Part shown: piece by piece, positions 36,100-45,925 of the stretch
Layout of the letters: every line of letters begins with the position of its first letter
Numbering within the stretch: the first letter of the stretch is position 1
Assembly (NCBI RefSeq): GCF_000015765.1
Contig: NC_008942.1
Coordinates: 1,689,921 to 1,753,920 of the forward strand
Source: Methanocorpusculum labreanum Z
GTDB taxonomy: Archaea > Halobacteriota > Methanomicrobia > Methanomicrobiales > Methanocorpusculaceae
DNA length: 64,000 nt
Direction of reading: 5' to 3'
Notes under the pieces: generated by a model
Seen by the model: the letters and a program-made list of their open reading frames with translations, nothing else
Told to the model about the DNA's origin: nothing
The model's database searches: none
Program-made: the position numbers and the translations under genes

Positions 36100-36190
36100 T
36101 ATATGTACCTGAAAAGTTCGTATTTTTATATCAATGCTTTCCGGGTTATTTAGTAATTATCGAAAAAAGGGTGGTTTACCAGGTATCCGT

Positions 36191-36898
36191 TCACCAGATC
36201 CCGGGGAAAAGCCGGTAGCGAACGTCCCGTGCATACGCGGGATAGCCCGGCAGTTCTCTCAAGAGGGCGGCATCCTCACGCCTGGTCCTAATAATGAATA
36301 ATCCTGCGGTAATAACGCCTGGAATAAGCGCCCAAAACGATCCGAGCATCAGAGGCTGGGCAAGAACGACCAGCATAAATCCCAGATAGCCGGGATGACG
36401 AACGAAACAATAGGGACCTCCGGTCACGGCGTGGTGATCCTTTTCATCCTGGATACGGACAACGCGGGAAAAAAAGCGGTTGGTGAGCATCGCCCAGATG
36501 AATATCCCGTAGCCGAGAAGGAAAAAGCAGAGAGCGATTCCTTCCACGACGAACGGAACCTGGCCGGTCCAGCCAAACCGCAGAGCAAGGCCCGCGGTCA
36601 GGAGAGGCAGAAGTCCGACAAGGTTCATCGTTTTGACCAGCCGGGTGTCCCAGTCCTTTTCCCCTTTCTGTTTGTACATCCGCTCGATGATCAGATCCGG
36701 ACTGCAGACGAGGGTCACGAACGCGGTCGCCGCAAACATGACGCAAAGAATGACCCAGGCCATCGGCCAGTTAAGCGTGCCTGCCGAGAGGAACAGGATC
36801 ACGCCCATGATCAGAACCGGGATCGTTCCGGAAAGGATGCCTTTCGCCCGCAGGATGCGGACGGCCTTTTTCGAAAGGGGAACGGGGTCCGGGGTCAT
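36191..36898 (-). CDS. isoprenylcysteine carboxyl methyltransferase-like membrane enzyme
   Basis: A 235-aa protein with about five membrane segments and the ICMT/PEMT-type SAM-binding end (GGPYCFVRHPGYLGFML, then YRLFPGIW). Archaeal members probably methylate lipids or small thiols rather than CaaX proteins; the substrate is unknown. It overlaps the amidohydrolase by 4 nt and forms its operon. A paralogue lies at 39315-39998 on the other side of the shared regulator. Confidence 0.8.
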   Translation of the reverse strand: MTPDPVPLSKKAVRILRAKGILSGTIPVLIMGVILFLSAGTLNWPMAWVILCVMFAATAFVTLVCSPDLIIERMYKQKGEKDWDTRLVKTMNLVGLLPLLTAGLALRFGWTGQVPFVVEGIALCFFLLGYGIFIWAMLTNRFFSRVVRIQDEKDHHAVTGGPYCFVRHPGYLGFMLVVLAQPLMLGSFWALIPGVITAGLFIIRTRREDAALLRELPGYPAYARDVRYRLFPGIW

Positions 36899-38496
36899 AC
36901 GGTTTTCTCCGGGGCCTCCCGTTGGTAGACGAGCCGGCCGTCCTTCCAGGTCTCATCGACGACCGGGGGATTTTGGGGGTCGAGTTCCCCTTTCAGGAGC
37001 ACGAGATCCGCGACCATGCCTTTTTTCAGCATGCCCCTCTCATTCTCCTGTCCTCCGGCAAAGGCACTGCCCGCAGTGTAGATACGCAGCCACTCGACAA
37101 ACGGCATGACCTGCTCGGGGAAGATCGTTTTGCCGTCCCCGGCGCTCATCGTCGAGCCCATGACCGAGCATTTGATCGGATCGCGGGCATCCATGAATCC
37201 TCCGGGATCATCGCTGCTTGCCGCAACAACTACGCCGGAACGGGAAAGATCGCCGTATGCAAACCATTTTCCTTCGTCGAGAGGAGCACGCTTCATGCCC
37301 TCGCCCCGAACAAGGAACTGCGGCTGGACGGAGACGCAGGCGTTCATTTTGGAAAGCCGCTCGATCTGGCTGTTCGAAAGAAGCGTCACATGTTCGAGAC
37401 GGGGCCGAAGCACGAAGCCGGCGGGCGTTTCCTTTGCCGCCTGTTCGTAGGCATCGAGTACGGCGTCGGTCGTGGCGTTCCCAAACGAATGGACGCAGGT
37501 CTGCCATCCGTTTCTGGCGGCCGTGCACAAGACATCGGCGAAGTCGTCCCGGTATTTTCCGCTGGTGATGACCTGGCCGTGCATCTTCATCGCAAAAGCG
37601 ACGGTCTCGGAGGTTGCCCCGTCGGCGAAAAGTTTCGCAGGACCGGTCCGAAGCTTTTCGTCTCCCGCTCCGGTAGAGGGACCTGCGAGACGGGAGCCGA
37701 GATCATTATCGAGCACGGCGCTTCCGTGCGGCATCATCAGGACCGAAACGGGAAGCCGGCCTTCGTCATAGAGCAGACGGTAGGCGGCCTCGGCTGCCGG
37801 GGTGACGCCCGGATCATGGACCGCAGTGATCCCAAACGGCAGAAGTTCCTTCGCCCGGGCCTCGATCAGATCGGCATGACGCCTGGTGTCTGCCGCCATG
37901 ATCGTTTGAAACACCGGGACCTGGGCCTCTTCGATCAGGATGCCGGTTGGAACACCGTTTTGATCCCTCTGAATGATCCCGCACCGCGGATCCGGCGACG
38001 ATGATTCGATGCCGAGGAGTTCCAGCGCTTTGCTGTTGACAACGCTTTTATGAAATGTCGCCTGGATCAGAACGACCGGACGGTCGGGATAGATCGCGTC
38101 GAGATCTGCCCGGGTGAATTCTTTTCCCCCGCACTGTGCATCGAACCAGCCGAATCCGACCAGCCAGCCTGGCCCCAGATTCTCTTTTTCATGTTCGGCC
38201 AGAGCTGCAAAGACCGCCGTCTCATCGGTGATCCCAATCAGGTTTGCCCATTCCGGGAAAAAACAGCCGAAGGAGGAGAGGTGGTTATGCGAATCGATGA
38301 AGCCCGGTATAAGGGTCCGGCCGGAGAGGTCGACGACCGCGGCGTTTGGATACTGATTTATGAGTTCTGCATCGCCGATATCCTTGATCCGGCCGTTTTG
38401 AATTATTACTGTCTCAGCGTGGCCGCGGTCTGGATCCATGGTGAGGATCTTGCCGCCGGTGAACGCAGTTATTTTTTCGTTCGGTATTGTTGTCAT
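36895..38496 (-). CDS. amidohydrolase family 3 (YtcJ-like)
   Basis: About 533 aa from ATG 38496 (MTTIPNEK). It has the metal-dependent hydrolase fold: HxH in GFIDSHNHLSSFG, VHSFGNATTDAVLDAYEQ, RLEHVTLLS and ASSDDPGGFMDARDPI, typical YtcJ-type (amidohydro_3) motifs. It would hydrolyse an amide or related bond of an unknown compound. It is divergent from a TetR gene with a palindromic site between, so it is probably controlled by it. Confidence 0.88.
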   Translation of the reverse strand: MTTIPNEKITAFTGGKILTMDPDRGHAETVIIQNGRIKDIGDAELINQYPNAAVVDLSGRTLIPGFIDSHNHLSSFGCFFPEWANLIGITDETAVFAALAEHEKENLGPGWLVGFGWFDAQCGGKEFTRADLDAIYPDRPVVLIQATFHKSVVNSKALELLGIESSSPDPRCGIIQRDQNGVPTGILIEEAQVPVFQTIMAADTRRHADLIEARAKELLPFGITAVHDPGVTPAAEAAYRLLYDEGRLPVSVLMMPHGSAVLDNDLGSRLAGPSTGAGDEKLRTGPAKLFADGATSETVAFAMKMHGQVITSGKYRDDFADVLCTAARNGWQTCVHSFGNATTDAVLDAYEQAAKETPAGFVLRPRLEHVTLLSNSQIERLSKMNACVSVQPQFLVRGEGMKRAPLDEGKWFAYGDLSRSGVVVAASSDDPGGFMDARDPIKCSVMGSTMSAGDGKTIFPEQVMPFVEWLRIYTAGSAFAGGQENERGMLKKGMVADLVLLKGELDPQNPPVVDETWKDGRLVYQREAPEKTV

Positions 38497-38578
38497 GGTG
38501 ATCACGGATTGTCTCTCCAGCAAACTGCCCGGATACGCTGCACAATCCAATTTACTAATTATACTGTGTACTAATTAA

Positions 38579-38596
38579 AGTTACTGCATAGTAACT
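38579..38596. promoter_or_regulatory. putative TetR operator
   Basis: AGTTACT (38579-38585) and AGTAACT (38590-38596) are inverted around 4 bp. Further half-sites (GTTAAGTAACC, 38606 on; TACTAATT copies at 38553 and 38569) lie around it. The site is in the 164-bp gap between the amidohydrolase and the TetR start, as expected for autoregulated divergent TetR systems. Confidence 0.5.
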
Positions 38597-38660
38597 AATA
38601 TTCTTGTTAAGTAACCTTATTATAGAGCCGGTGCCTATTTTTATGAAAGAGGTAATGGGT

Positions 38661-39302
38661 ATGCCAAAGATGGTGCCGGAGTACCGGGAAGAGGCGAAAA
38701 GGCGGATCGTTCAGGCAGGGCTTGAGGCGATGTACGAAAAAGGCTACTGCAAAACCACGATGGATGACATCGCCGCCCGTCTGGATGTGAGTAAGCCTGC
38801 TCTCTACCGGTATTTCAAAAATAAGGACGAGCTTGTTATCGAAAGCGCCAAGATCCTGCAGGGTCAGTACCGCAAAGTTACCGACCAGGACGAGCCGGAC
38901 CGCTGCCCGGTCAGGATGTGGATCGATACGTTCGATCAGATGATGTCGCAAAATCCAAACGAACATGCGCTGCTTCTCGAGCTTTTTGCGATCAGCGCCC
39001 GCGAGCCGGTTATCCGGGATTTTTCCGTGGAGCGGATGAAAAACGGGATCGAGAAGCCCGCACAAATGATCGCCGAACAGCAAAACGAGGGGCTCGTCTC
39101 GCAGAAAATGGATCCCCGCACCCTTGCTATTGCTTGCGTGTCGATGTTCAACGGGATGCGGATGATGATGCTTCTCGGCGTCGAAAGAGAGGAGCTTCGC
39201 GCCCGGTGGGTGGAGATCGTCAGAACGCTGTTCGGCGTTCCGGATGAGTGCCCGCAGGACTGCGCCGGATGCGGGAAGTGCGGCGGAGCAGAACAGCAGT
39301 AA
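38661..39302 (+). CDS. TetR-family regulator with cysteine-rich tail
   Basis: A 213-aa TetR protein. HTH at about 34-54 (DDIAARLDVSKPALYRYF). ATG 38661 is chosen by homology to the MPK start of the second TetR here and by AGAGGT 7 nt upstream. The last 16 residues carry CPQDCAGCGKCGG (C-x3-C-x2-C-x2-C), which could bind a metal or an Fe-S cluster and is unusual for TetR. It forms an operon with an ICMT-like gene 12 bp downstream. Confidence 0.88.
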   Translation: MPKMVPEYREEAKRRIVQAGLEAMYEKGYCKTTMDDIAARLDVSKPALYRYFKNKDELVIESAKILQGQYRKVTDQDEPDRCPVRMWIDTFDQMMSQNPNEHALLLELFAISAREPVIRDFSVERMKNGIEKPAQMIAEQQNEGLVSQKMDPRTLAIACVSMFNGMRMMMLLGVEREELRARWVEIVRTLFGVPDECPQDCAGCGKCGGAEQQ

Positions 39303-39314
39303 CGAGGGCAAAAC

Positions 39315-39998
39315 ATGGATGAAACGCACCTTCGGCGCAGAACCTATCTGAATGCGGCAGGCTTCTTCGTCTTTTTCTGGCTGATCCTTTTCGTTCCCGC
39401 CTGGACCCTGGATTTTTGGCAGGGATGGATCTACTGGAGTATCTTCCTCGCGGCCGAGGTCTTCATCATCCTGTATTTTCTGAAAAAGGATCCGGAGCTT
39501 ATCAGAAGCAGACTCCGGATCGGACCGTCAGCAGAGCCTGAACGGAGCCAGAAGATCATCCAGACGTTTGGGGGAATTTCGTATCTGCTCGTCCTCGTGA
39601 TCGCGGGGCTCGATCACCGGTTCGGCTGGTCGTCGGTGTCGCCGTATCTGGCGATCGCCGGGGATATTCTGATTCTGGCCGCATTCTACGTCGTGTATCT
39701 GACGTTCAGGGAGAACCATTTTACGGCCGCGATCGTCGAAGTGCAGAACGGTCAGACGGTCATCTCGACCGGGCCGTATGCATGGGTCCGTCACCCGATG
39801 TATGCCGGGACATCCCTTCTTGTGCTCGCATCGCCGTTTGCTCTCGGTTCTCTCTGGGCATTGATCCCGGCATTTCTCGTGATCGCCGGGATCGTGCTGC
39901 GGCTTTTGGAGGAGGAGAAGTTCCTCGGCGTGAATCTTCCCGGATACCCGGAGTACTGCACAAAGACCCGCTTTCGTCTGATCCCGTTCGTGTGGTAA
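39315..39998 (+). CDS. isoprenylcysteine carboxyl methyltransferase-like membrane enzyme, paralogue
   Basis: A 227-aa integral membrane methyltransferase with about five helices, TGPYAWVRHPMYAGTSLLVL as SAM-site motif and CTKTRFRLIPFVW ending. Same family as 36191-36898. It is co-transcribed with the TetR gene, so its level is expected to follow TetR derepression. Confidence 0.82.
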   Translation: MDETHLRRRTYLNAAGFFVFFWLILFVPAWTLDFWQGWIYWSIFLAAEVFIILYFLKKDPELIRSRLRIGPSAEPERSQKIIQTFGGISYLLVLVIAGLDHRFGWSSVSPYLAIAGDILILAAFYVVYLTFRENHFTAAIVEVQNGQTVISTGPYAWVRHPMYAGTSLLVLASPFALGSLWALIPAFLVIAGIVLRLLEEEKFLGVNLPGYPEYCTKTRFRLIPFVW

Positions 39999-40014
39999 AA
40001 AAGATTGGGGAGTG

Positions 40015-40911
40015 TCAGCCGCGAACGACCGCGGCGGCAAAGTTGAGCAGGCCGGATACGGGCCGGTCGGCATTGACGCCGGTATAGATCATGCCCTTGT
40101 ATATACTGCCTGGAACGATCTCCACACCGGTAAATCCAAGCCCGGCGAGATAGGGTCTGAGTTCGTTTTCGGCAAAGCCTGTGCGAAAGAGTTCGCCGAC
40201 CTGGGAAAGATACGCACGGATGTAGGCGCCTCCTTCGCTGTCCGAGGTGCCGTCGACGAGCGACTGCGGGACGAAATCGAAGAGAGCGATGCTGCCGGTC
40301 CCGGCGTTTTGGGCGATGCCTGAGAAAAGTTCTCCGACTGCGTCCCGGGAGAGGTACATGAGAAGTCCTTCGAGCACGAAGAGCGTTTTTTCCGAGGAAG
40401 AATACCCGGATTTTTTCAGTGTGTCCCAGAGATTGTCGTGTTCGAGATCGAGAGGGACGAACCTCACATGATCCGGCATTTCGTGAAAGATCCCGGTGAT
40501 GATGCCGGTTTTTCGTTCGATCGTCTGCGGCTGATCGACTTCGAAGATGGTCATCCCCTCTTTGAGGGCAGGGAGGCGGTATGCCCGGGTATCATACCCG
40601 GCACCGAGGATCACGAGCTGGGTGAATCCTTCGGCCGCAGCCTTTTCGATGCGGTCGTCGAAGTACCGGACCCGGGCACGAATCGAGTTGCTCCAGCCGG
40701 GCATCTTTTTTTCATACTCTTCTGCTAAGGTTTTTGCCTGGAGCGGATTTTTTTTGGCATACTCAAGCGTCCGGGGATCGACGAAGTAGACGGCATACGG
40801 ATCGTAGAATATGCGTCGGTCTTCCGGGAGCTTCGATTCGGCGAACCGCTGTAAGGCGATTCCTTCAGCCATTTTGCTTGGGCCGTTTTTTTCGGTTGGT
40901 TGCTCTGTCAT
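40015..40911 (-). CDS. leucine-carboxyl-methyltransferase-like SAM methyltransferase
   Basis: A 298-aa protein of the TIGR00027/LCM-like family (VILGAGYDTRAYRLP, DQPQTIERK, VPLDLEHDN, FVLEGLLMYLSRDAV). Many homologues methylate carboxyl groups of small molecules, but none is characterised in methanogens. The start is set at ATG 40911 (MTEQPTEK). Divergent from the TetR gene at 41032; the gap holds TATA-like ATTTATACAT leftward. Confidence 0.88.
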   Translation of the reverse strand: MTEQPTEKNGPSKMAEGIALQRFAESKLPEDRRIFYDPYAVYFVDPRTLEYAKKNPLQAKTLAEEYEKKMPGWSNSIRARVRYFDDRIEKAAAEGFTQLVILGAGYDTRAYRLPALKEGMTIFEVDQPQTIERKTGIITGIFHEMPDHVRFVPLDLEHDNLWDTLKKSGYSSSEKTLFVLEGLLMYLSRDAVGELFSGIAQNAGTGSIALFDFVPQSLVDGTSDSEGGAYIRAYLSQVGELFRTGFAENELRPYLAGLGFTGVEIVPGSIYKGMIYTGVNADRPVSGLLNFAAAVVRG

Positions 40912-40966
40912 AGAACTGCAGCCTCGTTTGCAATAAAACATACGCATTAGAATGTATAAATACTAT

Positions 40967-40988
40967 CTGGTATTTTTACCATACAGGG
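40967..40988. promoter_or_regulatory. possible operator between methyltransferase and TetR
   Basis: GGTATTTTTACC at about 40971-40982 is an inverted repeat (GGTA/TACC) beside the leftward TATA-like sequence. It could be the site for the divergent TetR protein. Weak evidence. Confidence 0.25.
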
Positions 40989-41031
40989 ACGACAAAAATA
41001 ATCCCGTCGGAGATTGAAATATAATCTAGCC

Positions 41032-41631
41032 ATGCCGAAAGTGATTCCCGAATACAAAGAGGATGCGAAAAAGAAGATCATTCAGACCGCGATCGAGGTG
41101 ATCGCAGAGAGGGGGTATGCGGAGGCGAGCATTCATGCGATCGCAAAAAGGCTGAACGTGAGTAAGGGAGCGATCTACTGGTATTTCCCGACAAGGGAGG
41201 CGCTTTTTCAGGAGGTTATGGCCACGATCCAGCGGCAGATGCAGGTCATTACGGATGATTCGCCGAAGCCTGCTTCACTGGATGCACTGTATTCGATTTT
41301 GTTTTCCCCGATCTTCGAGCAGTTCGATCTCGGCGATGAGGGGCGGCGTGCCCTTTTTTACGAGATGTTTGCGTTGTCCCTCAGGAATCCGGCGATCAGG
41401 GGGGCGACGGTGGAGTATCTGAATGCTCTGGTGGCGGCGACGGAGGGGGCGGTAAAACGGGAGCAGGAAAATGGCAGTATCCAGACGAAAACGGATGCAC
41501 GGACGCTGGCATATATTATGGTGGCCCTGTATTCGGGTCTGCTGAATTATAAGATGACGGAAATGCCCGAAGAGGAGATCATGAAGATCTGGCAGGAGGG
41601 TGTGCGGCTGCTGGTTTCGAAGGGGGAGTAA
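41032..41631 (+). CDS. TetR-family regulator
   Basis: A 199-aa TetR protein that starts MPKVIPEYKEDAKKKI, close to the start of the other TetR at 38661 (MPKMVPEYREEAKRRI), so the two are probably paralogues. HTH at about 33-53 (AIAKRLNVSKGAIYWYF). It lacks the cysteine tail. Presumably regulates the divergent methyltransferase. Confidence 0.9.
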   Translation: MPKVIPEYKEDAKKKIIQTAIEVIAERGYAEASIHAIAKRLNVSKGAIYWYFPTREALFQEVMATIQRQMQVITDDSPKPASLDALYSILFSPIFEQFDLGDEGRRALFYEMFALSLRNPAIRGATVEYLNALVAATEGAVKREQENGSIQTKTDARTLAYIMVALYSGLLNYKMTEMPEEEIMKIWQEGVRLLVSKGE

Positions 41632-41684
41632 GAGAATCTCACCTTCGAAAGTGTAGGGTCAGGTGCGAAAACATAAGAAAAACA

Positions 41685-42001
41685 AACCGCGAATCTCCGC
41701 GAATTCCCACGAATCGCATTTTTCTTGCGCCTGCGTGCTCTGCTCCGGCTTATCGCCTCCGCAGGAATCGCACGCCGGCTGGAAAAATGCTATAGGAAAA
41801 ACCGGCGTGCCGGTTTTTCTCTTCGTTAACTTCTCTTTTTTTGTAAGTGAAAAATAATGTAACAACAGAAAAACCCGCACGCGGGTTTTTCCTATAGCAT
41901 TTTTCAAGAGAGGATGCGATTCTGCGCAGGCGATCAGACGGAGCAGAGCATCCGAACGCAAGGAAAATGCGATTCGCGAAGATTGGCGGAGATTCGCGGT
42001 T
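41685..42001. repeat. long-inverted-repeat element C
   Basis: A 317-bp copy very like element A: arms 41685-41791 and 41896-42001 with the same AACCGCGAATCTCCGCGAAT end, the same CTCTGCTCCGGCTTATCGCC, and both internal hairpins (ACCGGCGTGCCGGT and ACCCGCACGCGGGT). A short inner stem CTATAGGAAAAA/TTTTTCCTATAG is added. It lies between a TetR gene and the 3' end of DNA polymerase D, both genes pointing into it. Confidence 0.9.
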
Positions 42002-42019
42002 GGTTTTCTTATAGTCCTA

Positions 42020-45000
42020 TCAGAAAAAATCCGAAAGATCCATCTGGACCTTCTCCTCTTCTCCGAACGTTGAATTGATATTCATCTCCGTCACCTGGAT
42101 CCGCTGATTCGTATAATCCGAAAGCGTATAATGCTCCGCCATATACTTCGAAATCTCCAGATACTTCGTCACGTTCCCCTTATGCATCGTCGCCTTCACC
42201 GGCCCCCCGCACTTATTACACTTCCCCGAAACCGGAATACGACGGTAGCTCGTCTTACACTTCGGACACCGGAACGCCTGCTTGGAAAACGACCGCAGAT
42301 TACCGATCATATCCGGCATCAAATGACTGTTGATGATCCTTTCAGCCAGATCGTTCGTATCCACCGCACGGATTCGGTCAGCGAGCCCCAGCTCCGCCTT
42401 GATCTTATCCGCCGTTCCTTTCAGGATCGGATTCGTGTACATCGTATCGATCGGCCCCTCCGAGATATCCGTCGTATCGTGCGTAAAGGAAAAGCCCTCG
42501 AACTGGCCGGGCGTCTCAACCCTCTTCTCCACGTAATCCACGAACTTTCCAACCTCCTTTGGAGCACGGTACGTCAGACACGCCGTATACACCTCCAGCG
42601 GATAGCGGGGCATCACATCCACGTTCAGCGTCTCCTTATCCACCTCCTTTGGATTCAGCGTCGTCGTCAAAACGAGCGGGGCATCCATCGTCCCGCCGCG
42701 GGTGCTCGGCAGAAACGACCGCGAAAAGTTCAGCAGACCGTCCATCAGAAGCATCACGCAGTCCTCATCCCCGTCGCAGTTTCGCCGCTTTGCCGCATGG
42801 TAATACGGATGGGCGTATCCCGCCTTCGCTTTCGTGAACCCCACGATCCGGGCAAGCACCCCTGCACTCGTGTGCGGCGCAAGACCCATCACCAGGTGGC
42901 CCACCAGATCCTCCGGCGTTTTTACGTGATAAAACGCCTCCATCCCGTACACTTTTTCCAAAAGCTCGTCCACATACGCGGCGACCCGGACCAGATACTC
43001 GCCGCAGTCCACGGACACCATGATATCCTGCGGGTGGAGTTCCACGAGTTGCGAAGCATCCGTCAGATCGGCGCCGTGCATATCCTGCGTGTAGCCGATC
43101 GACCGGAGTTTTTCCACCGAAACCCCGACCTCGGCCGGCCTGAAATGCGTTAGAGGCAGATCGATCATATCATACCGGATCGTCCCGTCGCGGAACACGA
43201 AGATGTTGTTCTTCGCCCGAAGCAGACCCTTCTCCAAAGGCTCCACCACCCGTTCACGCGAAATAAGACCGCGAACCCCTTTCAGTTCCGGCGACGACGA
43301 AGCAGACATCCCGACGTTTTTCAGTGCCGCCGCGTACTCCTGACCTAGACTCACGATGCTCTCCTTCGAGCAGACCAGATTCGCCCCGCACTTCGGGCAC
43401 GACTCCTGACCCTCCTCTCCAAGCTGATTACAGTGGGGACACCGATAGACCGCGTCCGTATGGGTGCCGCAGTCGGCGCACCGGCTCTTAAACGTCACCG
43501 TCCCGCATTTTGGACACCGGCGCTCTCCGGTCTGGACCTGGATAAGACCCTCGACCTGGCCGGTCGTCACCGACGTCCCGCGGAAATTCTCCTCCGAATC
43601 CGAACTGCAGATCTTCGCCGCATTGTCGATCGAACGCTTCATCCCGCCCGACTCGCCGATCGGGAAAAGCACGTGGACCGGCGGCTTCATCTTGCGGGGA
43701 GCGGATTTTCCGGGCCGGCCCATCCTTCCGCCGACCCGGGTCCCGGCCTTCGACCGCATCTTCAGACCGGAGAGAGATATCGCCATGGAAAGACCGTTTG
43801 AAAACGGCGGCAGGGTCTTCCAGGTCGGACTTTTTGCAAGCGTATCGGTCAGACCAAGCCCCATGATCAATGCAAGAGGCGTTCTGACAACGTAAAAGCC
43901 CTCTTCCACGGTGTGCGGCACGAGCAGCTCTTCGAGGACGGACTTCACCGCAGGATCTTCCGGGATGTACAAAACCCCTTCGCGAAGAGAGCCGGTCCCG
44001 GCGACTTTGTCCGAGAGGAAAATCAGCTGCCCCTCGCTGCAGTCGTCCCAGAACCAGGTGTAATCCGGATGAAGATAAGCTCCTTCGAGAACAAAAGAAA
44101 GAGCCTCGGCTTCGTTCTTCGGATGCCGGGGTCCTCCTTCCTGGATCCACCACTCCTCGCAGTAGCTCGGCGGCATCAGGACATGGTTGTTTTCCATGAA
44201 TTCGCCGAACGAGATCAGGATCTCCCCGATGTCGAGGATATACTCCACCTGATCGTAGTATTTATTCGCATCATCGAGCGTGTCGATCCGGCGGAGTTCG
44301 CCGCTTTTCAGACGAACGGTCGGCCCTTCGATGTCCGTGCACGGCACAACACCGCAGGCTTTGCCCGGCCGCTCGACCTTCATCTGCGTGCCGACCGCGA
44401 GATAATCGTCAAGGATATGTAAGGTAGCCGGATTGAACCCGCAGGTCGCAAGTCCCGTATTTCTGCATCTGCCGAGGCGGAACCTGAAACCTCCTTTTCG
44501 CATCGGATACGAAAACGACGGCCGGCCGGCGAGCATATCCCGCATGTACTTGTCCTTTGGGTGGACACCTGGCTCTTCTTCAACCTCCTGAGCGGGCGTG
44601 TTGCCGCTGATGAGTTCTTCGAGCCACTCCCAGCCGTCGAGATTCATCTTCGCGACGTTTTTCTGGATCTTGGGGGCTTTCAGACCGATACCTTCGGCGA
44701 TGACAAGCCCCATACCGCCCCTCACGACGTTCGTCTCGACCCGTTCCAGATTCCGGTACCCGGAGATCTCTTCCTGCTCGGTCGGTTCTCCGTCGATACA
44801 GATCGGGCAGTTTCTGATGATCAGACGTATATCGTCGTCTTTTGGGAGATACTGCATACTCTGGATGTTGTTGTATTGCTTGATCTCCTCGACGTAGCGT
44901 TCGATCTCTTCTTCACGGGGTTTGTACCGGTCGATGTTGAGAAGCCGGCGCACGTAATCGCCGACGAGGACCGAAAGTGCCTGGGCCGTTCCTCCGGCGG

Positions 45001-45445
45001 AACGGATGGGTCCTGCGTAGTAGATCGAGAGATACTCGGTTCCGTCGTCGTTTCTTCGAACGGCGACTTTTCCGATACCTTCGGTCGGTGCCGCGACCAC
45101 ACCTTCTGTGAGAAGAGCCATGGAGGTACGAATCGCATGATCGAGGATATCCTCCCGGGTCGATTCGCCGAACTCTTTGCCGACGAACGCGTCGCCGATC
45201 TTGAGTGCGGCCTCCTCTCTCGACATCCGGTCCTCCAGTTCCCGGATCTTGGCGGCCACGCCTTTGTATCCAAGCAGAGCCTCCACTCTTCCTGCAAGAT
45301 CGCTCGCGATCGGTATCTCCACGTATGGCCGCGGATCGACGCCGAGGCTTTTCGCCTTATTGGCGATTTCCATCGCCCGGTCGAGTCCGGCAATAAGACC
45401 GTCGAGATACGCCCGGTAGGCAGGGGAGGTTACAAGTTCCGCCAT
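42020..45445 (-). CDS. polC: DNA polymerase II (family D) large subunit DP2
   Basis: The 1,141-aa catalytic subunit of archaeal replicative polymerase D. The active-site segment NCDGDED lies near residue 890. A cysteine cluster (CPKCGT..CADCGT..CPHCNQ..CPKCGA, about 645-700) and a C-terminal zinc module ([17 protein letters not shown]) are present. The extreme C-terminus QMDLSDFF is a PIP box for PCNA. No intein is seen, although many archaeal homologues carry one. The small subunit DP1 is not in the window. Last gene of an operon that starts at 47693. Confidence 0.97.
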   Translation of the reverse strand: MAELVTSPAYRAYLDGLIAGLDRAMEIANKAKSLGVDPRPYVEIPIASDLAGRVEALLGYKGVAAKIRELEDRMSREEAALKIGDAFVGKEFGESTREDILDHAIRTSMALLTEGVVAAPTEGIGKVAVRRNDDGTEYLSIYYAGPIRSAGGTAQALSVLVGDYVRRLLNIDRYKPREEEIERYVEEIKQYNNIQSMQYLPKDDDIRLIIRNCPICIDGEPTEQEEISGYRNLERVETNVVRGGMGLVIAEGIGLKAPKIQKNVAKMNLDGWEWLEELISGNTPAQEVEEEPGVHPKDKYMRDMLAGRPSFSYPMRKGGFRFRLGRCRNTGLATCGFNPATLHILDDYLAVGTQMKVERPGKACGVVPCTDIEGPTVRLKSGELRRIDTLDDANKYYDQVEYILDIGEILISFGEFMENNHVLMPPSYCEEWWIQEGGPRHPKNEAEALSFVLEGAYLHPDYTWFWDDCSEGQLIFLSDKVAGTGSLREGVLYIPEDPAVKSVLEELLVPHTVEEGFYVVRTPLALIMGLGLTDTLAKSPTWKTLPPFSNGLSMAISLSGLKMRSKAGTRVGGRMGRPGKSAPRKMKPPVHVLFPIGESGGMKRSIDNAAKICSSDSEENFRGTSVTTGQVEGLIQVQTGERRCPKCGTVTFKSRCADCGTHTDAVYRCPHCNQLGEEGQESCPKCGANLVCSKESIVSLGQEYAAALKNVGMSASSSPELKGVRGLISRERVVEPLEKGLLRAKNNIFVFRDGTIRYDMIDLPLTHFRPAEVGVSVEKLRSIGYTQDMHGADLTDASQLVELHPQDIMVSVDCGEYLVRVAAYVDELLEKVYGMEAFYHVKTPEDLVGHLVMGLAPHTSAGVLARIVGFTKAKAGYAHPYYHAAKRRNCDGDEDCVMLLMDGLLNFSRSFLPSTRGGTMDAPLVLTTTLNPKEVDKETLNVDVMPRYPLEVYTACLTYRAPKEVGKFVDYVEKRVETPGQFEGFSFTHDTTDISEGPIDTMYTNPILKGTADKIKAELGLADRIRAVDTNDLAERIINSHLMPDMIGNLRSFSKQAFRCPKCKTSYRRIPVSGKCNKCGGPVKATMHKGNVTKYLEISKYMAEHYTLSDYTNQRIQVTEMNINSTFGEEEKVQMDLSDFF

Positions 45446-45448
45446 GGA

Positions 45449-45925
45449 TCAGTAATCGTATATCTGGAATTTGGCGAGCGTCAGGATAGCACAGCTTTTC
45501 ACGGTAACATCCTGACTTTTGGCAGCTTCCCTCAATGAGGGGAGGGAGGGGTCTCCGATCTTTTCAAGGGCTGCGGCCGCCATACCCCGGGTCGTCGGGT
45601 TTTTCGACGAGAAAAGATCCACAAGCGTTGAAACGGCCTCGGGTCCGAACACGGCGAACACTGCTCCGTAATACTTCTGGACAGACATATCCGTCTCCCT
45701 TTCCGAAGCGGCGACAAGGAAGGGGATAACGGACGGCCCGATTCTGATCAGGGTACGGCCGAGATACCAGCGAAGATTCATAGACCCGGTCTTCAGAGCA
45801 TCAATGATCTCCGGTATGATCCTGTCAGGATCCTCTTTTCCCAGAGCCGCGAGATCCATTACTGCCTCGTGACGCTGATCGAGGTCTTCAGCAGAGAGCC
45901 GGGCAATTACGTCTGCAGTATCCAT
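45449..45925 (-). CDS. HEAT-repeat protein
   Basis: A 158-aa helical protein made of HEAT repeats (DLDQRHEAVMDLAALGK, STLVDLFSSKNPTTRGMAAAAL, KSCAILTLAKF), of the PBS-lyase-type HEAT family, likely a scaffold. It begins right after the MscS stop and ends 3 nt before polC, so all three are translated from one message. Confidence 0.82.
   Translation of the reverse strand: MDTADVIARLSAEDLDQRHEAVMDLAALGKEDPDRIIPEIIDALKTGSMNLRWYLGRTLIRIGPSVIPFLVAASERETDMSVQKYYGAVFAVFGPEAVSTLVDLFSSKNPTTRGMAAAALEKIGDPSLPSLREAAKSQDVTVKSCAILTLAKFQIYDY

Noticed and set aside
19357-42001. Repeats considered as CRISPR
   Set aside because: Copies are 11-22 kb apart, over 300 bp long and foldback in form; no short direct repeats with spacers and no cas genes are present.
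44561-45538. 325-codon frame opposite polC
   Set aside because: Antisense to the strongly conserved DNA polymerase gene and extends across its start.
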